A stretch of DNA of 64,000 nucleotides, taken from assembly GCF_023101765.2 (NCBI RefSeq), contig NC_064238.1:4276001-4340000 (forward strand), given 5' to 3'. The position numbers and the translations under genes were made by a program. This DNA is from Spodoptera frugiperda (Eukaryota; Arthropoda; Insecta; Lepidoptera; Noctuidae). Below are positions 1 to 10,209 of the stretch, in pieces. The notes under the pieces are model-generated. The model was not told the DNA's origin, made no database searches, and saw nothing but the letters and a program-made list of their open reading frames with translations. Position 1 is the stretch's first letter. Every line of letters starts with the position of its first letter.

Positions 1-900
1 CCCATGGTCGCTCTCTTCAGCAGCCCTTCTGATCAATTTACTTATCGCGTCATCACAGTTGTCCGTGTAGTAGATGCAACTATGTGTGTGCCGCGAAATT
101 GCAACTACTGCATGTGGTACGCTATCATGAATTTTTTGCCTCTTTGTTGCTGTGTTCACAACTACCACCTTCGCGGACGAAAGTCCCTGAGCCTCGTGTA
201 TAGTGAGGATGCGTGATCCCTCGCCCGACCCGTATCCCTGGTTCTTAAGGGATTCCTTTTCTGCCTGGGTGTGTACCAGGTATAAGGTGTCGGGGAGTGA
301 TTTTGGGATCATCGCTCCCGAGAATCTTTTTGTCTCGAGGGATCTCACGCCCGACCTGGACGAGTATATGCCACTGTAAACTGTGTTGAGAGCATAGGCC
401 ACGTCCATCGGATTCCTGTGGGTACACAGCAACTCCTGACTTATGGGTGTAATATGTGTAGGGCGGGCGTAGTGGAGAGGGAAGAGGTTGTCACGATCAA
501 TGAACGGGAGCTGATTTATGTCACCAATTAGCAGGACCTCCTTGGCTAAAGTTATTCGGGCGGCCATCACCACGGCTCCAAAGTGGTTCATAAGAGCCTC
601 GTCTACCATTAGTCGAGTGCAGCTCTCTCGCCCCTTCAAGCCGTTTACTAAGATGGACGCCATTGTTCGAACCCTAGATTTGACTAGTAGTCCCCCAAAT
701 CGACAAGATAGTTTGCCTCTGAGGTCATTTGCTGCTTCAGTTGTTGTGGTGACAATAAAATCTTTGTCCGCATCAAATTGATCCACTATCCAAGTCGTTT
801 TACCGCATCCAGGGACCCCGTTCGTCCAGTGAAACCTCGGAGTGCACCAGTTCTCAAAGGTTATGCCGTCCGGTCCGGATTCCGATATGGATTTTACCAT
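1..900 (-). CDS. Endogenous viral element: SF1 RNA helicase domain, open frame, cut by window edge
   Basis: An uninterrupted 300-codon frame starts at an ATG at 900 and is still open at base 1. It carries the ordered motifs of the superfamily 1 helicase found in alphavirus-like (Virga/Nege-type) positive-strand RNA virus replicases: Walker A GVPGCGKT at residues 28-35, a Walker B VDEA near 99-102, GDINQLPF at 126-133, THRNP near 160, TIHEAQGLS at 233-241 and the arginine-finger motif AISRHT at 267-272. An in-frame stop lies four codons upstream of the ATG, so this is a free-standing start, whereas in a virus the domain sits inside a polyprotein. The sequence is richer in G+C than the flanks and has no stop or frameshift in view. 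It lies antisense in or beside the liprin-beta gene. This is an old virus copy in a genome; whether it is expressed cannot be told. The family is secure, the exact virus group is inferred. Confidence 0.85.
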   Translation of the reverse strand, partial: MVKSISESGPDGITFENWCTPRFHWTNGVPGCGKTTWIVDQFDADKDFIVTTTTEAANDLRGKLSCRFGGLLVKSRVRTMASILVNGLKGRESCTRLMVDEALMNHFGAVVMAARITLAKEVLLIGDINQLPFIDRDNLFPLHYARPTHITPISQELLCTHRNPMDVAYALNTVYSGIYSSRSGVRSLETKRFSGAMIPKSLPDTLYLVHTQAEKESLKNQGYGSGEGSRILTIHEAQGLSSAKVVVVNTATKRQKIHDSVPHAVVAISRHTHSCIYYTDNCDDAISKLIRRAAEESDHG

Positions 901-1208
901 TTCTAATATTTATATATATACTGACTGACTTGGCAGAGCCGCCGGTAAATTTAATTTAGTTGATTAAAAAAAGAAAACAAATATGTTAATCGTAAGTATT
1001 TTTGTAGTTAAAATTTAATAGTTGTGGTTAATTGTAGTGTGTAAGGTAGATACCATATTGATAAGATTTATTGTAAAAAGAAAAACAAATTGTATGACAA
1101 GGGCACGGACCAAGAGTCCGTGGAGAACAAAAGTAAATAAACATATTAAAAAAAAAAAAAAAAAAAATATTTAATGGTCTTTTAATAAATAATAATTAAT
1201 TAATTTAG
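901..1208. other. AT-rich flank with A-tract
   Basis: There is no coding signal. A run of about 22 A residues at 1148-1169 on the plus strand follows an AATAAA-like stretch (agtaaataaacatatt). It looks like the 3' end of a retroposed sequence in plus orientation, opposite to the helicase frame. A TATA-rich stretch (910-922) sits just upstream of the helicase ATG on the minus strand. Confidence 0.45.
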
Positions 1209-1500
1209 ACTGCCTCGTTGGTCGAGTGGTCGCAAGTGCGACTACCGGACAAGGGGTCTCGGGTTCGATTCACGGGTCGGGCATATTATTACTCATACTG
1301 GGCCTATTCGGTTTTTCGAAAATTTCTCACGGAGTCTGGGCATGGTGACCCTATGGTCACCCCCTATTGCCCATATTGGGACTTATAACACAAATGGTGA
1401 AAAGTGGGTGTACATTGTAAAGTGGCATTTCGTGTCGTAATGAGCACCTCTGTCTACCCCTTCGGGAATAAAAGGCGTGACGTTACTGTACTGTACTGTG
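1209..1500 (+). mobile_element. tRNA-derived SINE, copy 1
   Basis: The head resembles a tRNA gene, with an A-box-like segment (tggtcgagtggtcgc) and a B box (ggttcgattc). It is followed by a non-tRNA body and the tail ggcgtgacgttactgtactg, ending in a short ACTGT microsatellite. A second copy, reversed, lies at 12364-12662, which proves it is a dispersed repeat. It sits in a liprin-beta intron just before the exon at 1538. Confidence 0.8.
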
Positions 1501-1537
1501 TTAATTAATTTAATTTACCATCAAAATCGACTTTCAG

Positions 1538-4500
1538 GTATCCAAGTCCTCCGCGACAACAAGTTCGACCCGGACACGATGATCCGGCGCGCGGCGGAGG
1601 GCGAGACGGTGGGCGCGGAGGGCTCGCCCGAGGCCTGCGTGCCGCCCGAGCTACTGGCGCGGTGGTCCTCGCACCGCGTCATGCAGTGGCTCAAGGAGAT
1701 CGACCTCGCGGAGTACGCGCCCAACTTACGTGGCGCAGGTGAGCAACAATAATAACTATGATTTTTTTATTTTATTTTATCGAATCTGGCAGGCGTCAAC
1801 TAGTTGCGAAGCTAGGAAATATTTATTGAAATTGTAACGCCTCTGGTGTTTCAATGGGCAGCGGCGAATGCTTACCATCAGATGATATGTCTGCTCGTTT
1901 ACCATCGTGTTCCATAAAAAAAACAAGTTTTACGGTTTACTCACATGACTGTTTGCTAACTCAACTAGTTTTAAGCCACCTTAGGGCCTCATATTCGTGA
2001 ACAGCCTTGCGTAATGTTCGCCGCGTCTGTTTTGCAATATTAATGGTTTTCTCTCTGTATAAGGTGTTCACGGAGGCCTCATGTTACTGGAGCCGCGGTT
2101 CACGGCAGAACTTCTGGCTGCTTTACTAAACATTCCAGCCAACAAGACGCTACTGCGGCGGCATCTCACGCAGAGGTAAGCAATAATAATAATTAATTAT
2201 ATCTGTTAAATTCTTTCCTAATGTCGTTGACATTTTTCAATGAATTTGTTAATAAAGGTTAGCTAAACAATATTACATAAACCTATGCATCTTATCTTTC
2301 TAGATTCAACGACCTGCTAGGCCGAGATGTAATACAACAGAAGCGTAACGCGGAACAAACGCTCGGATATCAACCTCTTACTGCTACTACCAAATACAAG
2401 GTAAATGTTCGCTGTTATTTTCACCTCCTATTGGAAATCAGCTATGACATACTCCTTTCAACGTAATATTTTATCAACCTTCCCTACTCTAAAAATAATA
2501 CCATAGGTCAGGGATATGTAGCAGTGCCAAGAGTAATGACATACTTACAAAAGAACTCCCTTGAACTTAAAAAAAACACTTATTTGATGTCATTTTGTTT
2601 GTTATTCGTATGAGAGTCTGATGGGCCAAGAAGCCATTACCATTGCCATTTAGATTTGATTGATCTTCTATATCAGTTTGAAGACTAAACAAGGACTTTG
2701 CTGTAGCAAACTTGTCCTTTTCCACATGAGATTACAATTTGCTGCACGGTTGGCACAGTTTGGTTGGGCTACATAGTAACGTGTCGCGAGTACAGAGAGA
2801 ACTGTTTGTGCAATCTATATGTGACGTGGAATGAACTTTCTGCCGAGGTTTTCCCTATAGGCTACAACATGGAGTACTTCAAGAGGGGAGTAAATAGGTT
2901 TCCGAACTCAAAGCGCACGTAATGCCCCAAGTGTTGCAGGCGTTCATGGGCCACGGTAACCACTTACCATCAGGCGAGACGTCCGCTTTCTTGCCACCGT
3001 CATGATGTAAAATAAATGTGTGTAGGGTGTGACGTGTATACGAATTTGTATACTTGTAAACGAATCAACGACACAGGAGAAAATCCTAGTCATCTTTATA
3101 TATATAATTCTTCTGTAAGTGTGTATGTCACTGAACTTCTCTTAAACGAGTGGACCGATTTTGATGAACTTTTTTGTGTGTGTTCAAGGGGATCTGAGAA
3201 TGGTTTAGATTCACAATTTTGTCCGCTGGACAATGTTTTTTTAATTAGTTTTTAATTTAGTAGTAGGTTGTTGATTTTGGAATGTTTTACATTGGATCCG
3301 ACAGACGGCGCTACCATCGCAGTGTCAAATATTAATGACGTTAAATATTGTCATAACATTTGAATAACAATTTTCATCAAAAAGGTCCAGAATGTTTTAG
3401 CTTATTAAAAAAAGTTTAAAATTTTCAAATTAGAGACGTGTAGACAGGACAACGTCTGTCGGGTCCGCTAGTGTTTTTATAAAAACAAAATTTGTATTAA
3501 GATTTATTATTGCAAGCTAAATGATACCTCTATTACTAGGTACCAAAGAAAAGCCAGTTCTCGTTGAAACGTAAGAAGAGTAAGGACGACTTGGACCTCG
3601 GCGACCTCGTGTGCCCTCTACACGATGACTGCTCAGGTGACATAACCAACTCGCCAGTAAGTTGCCTTACTAACAGCACTAATCTGTAATACTTTTGCAC
3701 TGTTCACGAAATCATCATAATATGTAGAATAAATATGATATTTAATTTTGAACCTTCAGTTAAGGACTATAAAGTAAGAAAATCGTAATCTTAAGTTTAA
3801 AGAGAGCCATGCTTCGGCACGAATGGGCCGACTTGACCGGAGTGATACCACGACCTCACAGAAAACCGACGTGAAACAAAGCTTGCGTTGTGTTTTGTTG
3901 TGTGAGTGAGGTTACTGGTCGTGGTCGCCCAATTATCCGTTTCCCAATCTTCCTAATCTCCGATTCCCCAACGACCCTTAAATTCCTAACCCCTGGGCGG
4001 CAGAGATTGCGCTTACCATCAGGTAATCCGTCTGCTCGTTTGCCATCTTATACCATGAAAAATTATCTATCTTGTTTTACAATAGAAAATATGTACATGT
4101 TTAGTTTCATTTACAATTCAAGTACCTATGTATGTGCTGTATGGCCTAAAGCAATTGATGATTTCGTGAACACTTTTTGAGTACGGTTTTAAAAGATATA
4201 CATATAATTCATTCAGTATCATATTTATTTTGGAAACAATGTACAATAATTCAATTTAATTTGACACATTTTAGAATATTACAGGATTCTCAGTGGCGTT
4301 AAAATTAATATAAATACCATTACATGTACAAGTTATCATAAACTAATCTATCAGTATTTGAATTTTTTGTTTAGAGAGTTTGTCCAGGTGACCAGATATA
4401 CATTTGAAATAAGTTTGCATTCATAGTAAGATTATATCAGTTTTTATTTTTGTTTGAAATAATTTGAAACTCCAAAGGTATGTTTGTTTTCTAGCACTAT

Positions 4501-4810
4501 TATATAACGAGTGTGCACTGTAGTTTGGTGATTGTGAACTTCTTTTAACAACATTTAACACGGCAATAATTGGGTTTCCTAGCTTTTGGTGGTTTGGGTA
4601 GCATAACAAAAGTATACAATTAACTATTGAAACAAAATAATATGTTTTATTTATAAGGCAGTCTCATATATCTAACTGACGATACAATGGCAATTTATAA
4701 GTGTGTTTATAAGTGGTTTCTAATGCTTTCAGACGATGAAAGTAAGATCAGCAACAGCGGACGTCGCGTCGGCTGTCTCTCCCCCGCGTGACGAGGCGAG
4801 GGCGCAATAG
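1538..4810 (+). CDS. Liprin-beta, C-terminal exons (5' part outside window)
   Basis: Five in-phase exons: 1538-1738, 2064-2175, 2304-2400, 3540-3656 and 4733-4810 (TAG stop). They encode the third SAM domain and tail of liprin-beta (PPFIBP1/2 family), a scaffold acting at synapses and at the cell cortex with liprin-alpha. Recognisable stretches are SSHRVMQWLKEIDLAEYAPN, then GVHGGLMLLEPRFTAELLAA (read across the 1738/2064 splice as VHGGLMLLEPRF), PANKTLLRRHLTQRF, and the tail VPKKSQFSLKRKKSK followed by GDLVCPL. The first exon is very G+C-rich. Earlier exons must lie to the left. The introns hold a SINE, LINE 3' ends, a Helitron and a small inverted-repeat transposon. Lepidopteran liprin-beta is the best match; kazrin was considered, but the tail fits liprin-beta. 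Confidence 0.88.
1848..1925 (+). mobile_element. LINE/SINE 3'-end relic
   Basis: The segment contains gcttaccatcagatgatatgt and ctgctcgtttaccatc, followed by an A-rich end. This 3' terminus recurs at 2980-3000 and 4011-4045, so it is a dispersed retroposon tail. Only the last 80 bases or so are recognisable here. Confidence 0.6.
1932..2035. repeat. Decayed copy of a TTTACTCACGT-ended MITE family
   Basis: The stretch ggtttactcacatgactgtt, followed by aactcaactagttttaagcc and a 'cctcatattcgtgaacagc' segment, matches the elements at 17325-17514 and 51345-51478. The opposite terminus is not clear, so this is a truncated relic in a liprin-beta intron. Confidence 0.55.
2745..3016 (+). mobile_element. 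5'-truncated LINE, C-terminus of ORF2 plus 3' UTR
   Basis: A short frame ending in a TAA near 2922 reads WNELSAEVFP, then YNMEYFKRGVNRF. This is the typical end of ORF2 in jockey/CR1-type non-LTR retrotransposons. It is followed by the shared 3' tail ccacttaccatcaggcgaga. Plus orientation, in a liprin-beta intron. Confidence 0.65.
3093..3471 (+). mobile_element. Non-autonomous Helitron, 379 bp
   Basis: It begins with TC (tctttatatatataattctt) and ends in CTAG, preceded by a short hairpin (gacag...ctgtc at 3443-3460). It is inserted between A (3092) and T (3472), the Helitron target rule. There are no terminal inverted repeats and no target duplication. The internal motif cgagtggaccgattttgatg is common to lepidopteran Helitrons. 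It lies in the liprin-beta intron between the exons ending at 2400 and starting at 3540. Confidence 0.8.
3805..4062 (+). mobile_element. Retroposon 3' fragment
   Basis: Sequence from ccatgcttcggcacgaatg through gaccggagtgataccacgac to the tail gcttaccatcaggtaatccg is the 3' part of a dispersed lepidopteran non-LTR/SINE repeat. It shares its tail with the copies near 1870 and 2980. The open frame that crosses it has no coding likeness. It lies in the last liprin-beta intron. Confidence 0.6.
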
Positions 4811-6998
4811 TACCACTGCTATACTAACCTATGTCACTCTAGGTACGTCATCATTCATCAAATACTAATCAGAATACTGCAAACTACCACCAAAGCGTAA
4901 GAAGTGAAAAAGAAAACAAAATCACGTCAGCGAAACATTTACTAAATTCTAATAATGAACTACAATTAATACAATACAGGTTTCATAATGTCATTTTACT
5001 ATTTCGCTGACATTTTACAACACTGTCTGTATAAATATAACATTATTATTGGATGTTAGGCTCGCGGATAATAATTATGAAGTCCTTTATGAAAAGGGCA
5101 TATAACAAATGTTTTATACGTAAGCCTATTTAAATTATAAATTTCAGCAATGAATTGTTAGAGAAAAAACTCTAAAACAAATAGATAATTAATATAATAT
5201 TATAATTATGTGTCAAGATATTGTTAAATGAAGATTCCCTCTATTTTTGTTGGAGATCGTAAGAGTTCTATTGCATTTTTTTCAATGGACCACAGATAAA
5301 TAAAGTCTGCCGTACTCAGATAATGGTTACTTGAAACTATTCGTTAGTAAGGATTTTGTTCCTAAAAGAATTTCTAAGGACGGCGGGTAAAGTGTTTGAA
5401 TTTCGTTTAATACTATGTAAATTAAATTAACATTAATTAATTGCTGAGCAGCAGTAAAATTATGTGAATGAAAAAATATTAATTCCGAGGTCTTTTTCTA
5501 ATTTCGACAGTGTGTTGGTGCTAAATTATGTATTTTGGCGTTCAGCCCTAAAAGTAAAAAGAAAGAATATTTAAGACTTAGTCCTCGAAGGTGAAATGTG
5601 TGTCCAAGGTATTAATTGAAATAATAAAGTTATGTAGTGTTTAAAACAGATGTAATATTGTATGCAGCTGCCAAAAATCATGAGAGAAACAAACAATTTT
5701 ATTGTAGGATTAATGATGGTCGTCATTCAACTTCGTTCATATTGGGACAGCAATTGTGTTTTGCCACAAATTGTTGTTCGTGATTCAAAGTGTGAAAATT
5801 GTTTTAAAACAATCATAACGCAAGAGAAAGCTAATGTAGTGAAGGGCATTGTCTTTTAAATGAAAAAAGATATAATATACCTTCACTATACTATAAAAAT
5901 AACTAAGATATTGTAAGAAAGTTCTTCAAACACACGTGAGATTGAGGAAAAATGCTTAGTAATTTCATCACATTTTATACTTTATTACTTTTGTCAAGAT
6001 CATAAGTAATTATGTACAATAGTCATAAAAAATATTAGGCGAGTGGCGACCGAGAATAATAGATATTGATGTAATCATTTATTTAAGAAAAATATTTATT
6101 ATACCTCTAATTTAATGGTTAAGTGAATATTTCTGGAGTTGTGTGTGCTGGTTGATATAATGATAGAATGAAAAAGAAATCAGATTATCAAGCGAGCAAT
6201 AGACATTCCATGATGTTTTTATATCAAAATGAAATTGTTTATTATGAAAGTGAACACAATCAACTAACTTTGCATATTCATAAGTATTATATACAGTTGT
6301 TACAATTTTTGCCGTACTTAGCGCTTTTACAAGTAATTAAGTAGCTTATTAGGAATCGACTGAAAGGCGACAATATTATTCTGGTCTCTTTTCCACTTCC
6401 TGGAAATACTTTTTCATATAGTTATAAGAGATTATATACCAGTTTATAATATATTTACTTATATAGAATAGGGACAGCTTCAATAGTTGTTTCTGGAATT
6501 CTTCTTGTTTGTTTAAGAAATGTATTATAAATAATTATATAGATGTCTTTATAAGCATTACCCTGATTAAACATCCTGAGAGTCTGTTACAAATATATTA
6601 TAGCGTTTATTTCATATGTCCAATGTATGTGAAGCAAACATTCAGTTGTATTTATATTTCTGTCGCACAATGTTACGAAGTTTGTTTTGCTATGTTAAAA
6701 CATTTACAAATGATTTGAGTTATAGTATAGTCCACGATCCTGTTCCTAACACGTTGTGCCAAATGTTATACCTACATGTTGTAAGCCCTTTACGATAGAC
6801 CCTCGTCTTCCATAGGCTTTATAAATAAAAGTTAAAAAACTAGCGAGTGAATAATTTCACTAATGTATATCATTAAAACAACAAAGTCTTTGTACAATTA
6901 CGTATTAAAACATTTTTACAATATCTTAAAAATATAAAATAAAGAATTTTAAAAGTTTAATAAATACTGAATGAACACAATTGCTGATTTTCATTTTT
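4811..6998. other. Liprin-beta 3' UTR and convergent intergenic DNA
   Basis: AT-rich with no coding signal; the short open frames here look like chance. Poly(A) signals AATAAA occur at 5623-5628 and 6824-6829 on the plus strand, so the liprin-beta 3' UTR could extend about 0.8 to 2 kb. The first kinase gene ends convergently at 6999. No repeats are recognised with confidence. Confidence 0.55.
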
Positions 6999-9439
6999 TT
7001 AATATTCTTTATTATCAAATAACTGTTGTGATTTGGCTAATAATGCTTCATTGTTTTTCAATATTTTCAAGCCCTCTGTAAAAGAAATAAAGTATTTAGA
7101 AATATATTTTTCACAGATTTCTATATCACTATAGGTACAACAAATTCTCACATCTCTGTCTACCCGGGTATAAAACAAAAGTTAACTATACAACTAATTC
7201 TTATACTTTGATTGTACTATCGACACAAAAGTTGTTAATGTTAACTATACAACTAATTCTTATACTTTGATTGTACTATACATAGTTAAAGTGACAGTTA
7301 CCTTTCCCACGTCCTTTCCGCCGCAGCTCAGCTATTCTCTCCACCTCACTCTCATCTTCCGTCTCCTTCTCTCTCCTCTGAGCCTCATCATGGGCTTGTT
7401 TTAGCAATGACTCTTCTAAAAATGTCAATTCTATAAATAAGTTTAATATAAAATTATTAGTTTGTGATCAAAATATTATGTACACAAGCCTAGTATTATC
7501 AAGGTTAACTAAACCACTTTGTTTATCCTCATAATCAGCTGGGTGGTGGATTACTGCTGACCGTTGGTCCCTTTTGTGTGGTCAGCTTGCCATAACGACC
7601 ACCATCCTTGGGGATCTCAACAAATTCATCAACAAAATTAAGAGAGTACCTAATCCTCAGTCTCAGTTTTAGGATGCTGGGGCTTTTTGGCTTTACTATA
7701 ATACGCGATTGCATCCGGATCCCCTATTACCCCTATTAGGGACCGTTCACACAGACCGGCTCGGAGAGCATCGGCGCGCATTTTTCTTTTCACACAGACC
7801 GGATGGTATACGCTTGCAGTCGGTCGCTTCGAGTCGCCAACTACGTCACATAAACCGGCTGGAAGCGGATGCGTTCGGAGCCGATCGTATGCGCGAGCAA
7901 CAAAGAGCACACAATCGGACCCGATCGGCTGCTCGAACGCACAAATCGGATCGTAAACGCTTGGAGTCAGAGTCGCCAACTATTTCACATGCACCGGCTG
8001 GACACGGATGCGCTCGGAGCCGATCGGCTGCGCAAGCGAGTAAGAGCACGCGATAGGAGCCGGTCAGCTCCTTTTATTATTTCACACCAAGCGCCGTCAA
8101 GCATTTTTAATAACAAAAACAGTGCACATTAAAAAATAAACCTTAATACAGATATTTAAAACTGTGTTTTCAACGTCATAAAAATTTGCTCTCCTCTCCG
8201 AGCCGGTCTGTGTGAACGGACCCTTAGTGGAGCTTTACCAAATGAATTTTAGTACATGTTAATGCTCTTAAATATAAAGCTGCTCTGCAGTTTTACTGTT
8301 GTTGTTACTTCTATGGGACGAAGTGAGTACAGTCACATTATGTTATATGTATGTATTTACTTGTGAGCCTGGCATCCATCGCTATCCAGGGTCCGTTGAA
8401 GAAGCTCCCGGCAGACGGCCTGGACTTCGGATCCGGTTCCATTAGCTCTGTCACTTGTTGTTTGCATTCCGATGACAGTTGGTTCACTACGCTTGTACGA
8501 AAACGCCATTTACGCATCACCTAGTCAAACATAAACTGGATTAAGTATCTTTACTTACGTGGGTCTTGATATATTCAGAGAGAGAGATGAACAGAGTGTT
8601 TCATTATTTGCGTAAAAACGTCAACAGCAAGTACCTGTTTCTCATAGAGCTTTTTAACAGATGTCTCATTGAAAGGTAATGCTTTGTTGAGCATCGTGTA
8701 GAGGATAATGCCGAGTGACCACATATCCGCATACTTGGGTAAGTAAGGCACACCTTTCAGTACTTCTGGAGCTGCGTAAGATAAAGACCCGCAGTAGGTC
8801 TCGCTCATAATGTCGTTGCCGCGCGCACGAACATTGCGTGCAAAACCAAAATCGGTAATCTTCACATTATAATTTGATGTTATTAATATATTTTCACACT
8901 TGAGATCTCTATGTGCTATATCCATAGTGTGTATGTAATGAATGCCCGATATAATCTGCCTCATCCATAGTCTGCATTGGTTCTCTGGCACTGCGCCGTT
9001 TTGTGTCAAAAAATCTAGTAAATCGCCGTTTTCTGCGAAACGTAGAAAAATGAAGTATTTAGCTCGTCGTTGGAAAATGTGGGACACATTCACAATATGG
9101 GGGTGGTTGATTCTTATCAGAACGTCTAACTCGCGTGGTAAGAACTTAGTGAGATAGTCGCGTGGGGCTTGCGCTGTGTCTATCACTTTGCAGGCCAACA
9201 CAGCGTGCCGTGTCTCGTCGACCATATGCGTAGATTTGTAAACCTGTAAAGAAGTTTATTCAATAGTCAAAAACCTGTTTACAACGGCCACTCGCTTCAT
9301 AATATTCATCTGTATGTTTATTTACCTTAGCATAAGAACCTTCTCCGACCATTTTTTCTAGTATGAATCCTTTCTCTTGTAATACCATGATATCGGATTG
9401 TGTCGTGCTAAGGTCTACCTTTTCGGTAGCAGGACCCAT
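6999..9439 (-). CDS. Testis-specific serine/threonine kinase-like protein 1 (TSSK family)
   Basis: Five minus-strand exons: 9326-9439, 8635-9243, 8361-8520, 7302-7415 and 6999-7075. They join in phase to a 357-residue protein. A complete kinase domain is visible: glycine loop VGEGSYAKV (31-39), lysine in ACKVID, the TSSK signature KFLPRELDVLIRINHPHI, catalytic loop AHRDLKCEN, DFGFAR and YAAPEVL. The tail is short and charged (KQAHDEAQRREKE). TSSKs act in post-meiotic male germ cells in animals; that role is inferred for this gene. Compared with its two neighbours it has one extra intron, after LYEKQ, and this or adjacent introns carry a 485-bp MITE. The acceptor of the last exon could shift by 2 bases, which would change the last two dozen residues. 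Confidence 0.85.
7184..7283. repeat. Short tandem duplication
   Basis: The phrase gttaactatacaactaattc with the following tatactttgattgtactat occurs twice, starting near 7182 and 7239, a period of about 57 bases. It is intronic in kinase gene 1, and probably a replication-slippage duplication. Confidence 0.7.
7739..8223. mobile_element. PIF/Harbinger-like MITE, 485 bp
   Basis: The terminal inverted repeats begin GGGACCGTTCACACAGACCG on the left and are mirrored by cggtctgtgtgaacggaccc on the right, about 30 bp long. The element is flanked by TTA at 7736-7738 and 8224-8226, the 3-bp target duplication expected of PIF/Harbinger. The interior is unusually G+C-rich and holds two diverged copies of a segment of roughly 120 bp (gcggatgcgttcggagccga / acggatgcgctcggagccga). 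Reading frames inside are by-products of this composition. It sits in an intron of kinase gene 1. Confidence 0.85.
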
Positions 9440-10209
9440 TTATATTACATTCTCGAACGGTTATTACTTCATTTTCACTTTTAGTGGTAGCATAGTGGTA
9501 CACAGTCGTGATAAAAAATATTATGGTGTATAGATATTCATTTTTATTGGAGTTGTTTTACTGTAAATGTTGAAATGTATTCCTGTGTCATTTATGTTTT
9601 ATTATTATGTCAAAATAGCGTAGATACCAGTATCCAACGTCAGATTAACGCAATGTAACCTCTGTTTGTAGAAACCTAATTGAATATGAATGGACACCGT
9701 AAACTTATCTGTCTGACAGGATTGTTTGGTATCCATCAATCCGAATATTCATTAATCAATATTTATGCTCGCTTGCCGGTTCTAATTCAATACTTTGCTA
9801 AGACCAGTATCGTTTAATTTGGAAATACATCAAGACATTACCAAGCCCTGCCTACAAAATCGTCTTCCTCCATACTCTCGATTCCACTGTCATACGAACT
9901 TCTATCGTGGTTACAACTTACAAGTAAAATCAGTACCCTTAATACGAGAAAGCTTTACGTTTAAAGTAATCGAAACGAGAGTGCGTTCGGCGCTCGGATT
10001 GGTTGGTTAATTCGAGCCGGCCAATCAGTACCCTTAGTATGAGTTAGTGATTGGCCGGCTCGATTAAACTAATCGAACGTATAGAGCGCCGAACGCGCTA
10101 TCAGGTACTGTTCAGTAAACAAATCTTGACTACGGGTATAATTAAGAATTTTATAAAAGGAAGGCATATAGGAATCACTCGAGCGAATAACTAAATAAAT
10201 AAACATTTT
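9440..10209. other. Intergenic DNA between kinase genes 1 and 2, with a foldback repeat
   Basis: This is the upstream region of kinase gene 1 and the downstream region of kinase gene 2. No gene is visible. A foldback spans about 9979-10104: gcgttcggcgctc ... gagccggccaatca pairs with tgattggccggctcg ... gagcgccgaacgc. The phrase tacccttaatacgag recurs as tacccttagtatgag about 90 bases later. Confidence 0.6.
9979..10104. repeat. Imperfect inverted repeat (foldback)
   Basis: The arms 9979-10028 and 10051-10104 share gcgttcggcgctc at the outside and ttcgagccggccaatca (as its complement) at the inside, around a spacer near gtacccttagtatgag. It is likely a small foldback/MITE remnant upstream of kinase gene 1. 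Confidence 0.65.

Noticed and set aside
1209..1275. Possible tRNA gene
   Set aside because: It has A- and B-box-like segments but continues into a SINE body, and a second reversed copy occurs at 12364-12662; it does not fold as a complete tRNA.
5662..5859. 65-codon open frame in the liprin-beta 3' region
   Set aside because: AT-rich composition, no likeness to known proteins, and located between two poly(A) signals.
7650..8132. Several overlapping open frames of 60-115 codons on both strands
   Set aside because: All lie in the G+C-rich interior of the MITE at 7739-8223; no domain likeness, and the flanking TTA and inverted repeats explain the DNA.
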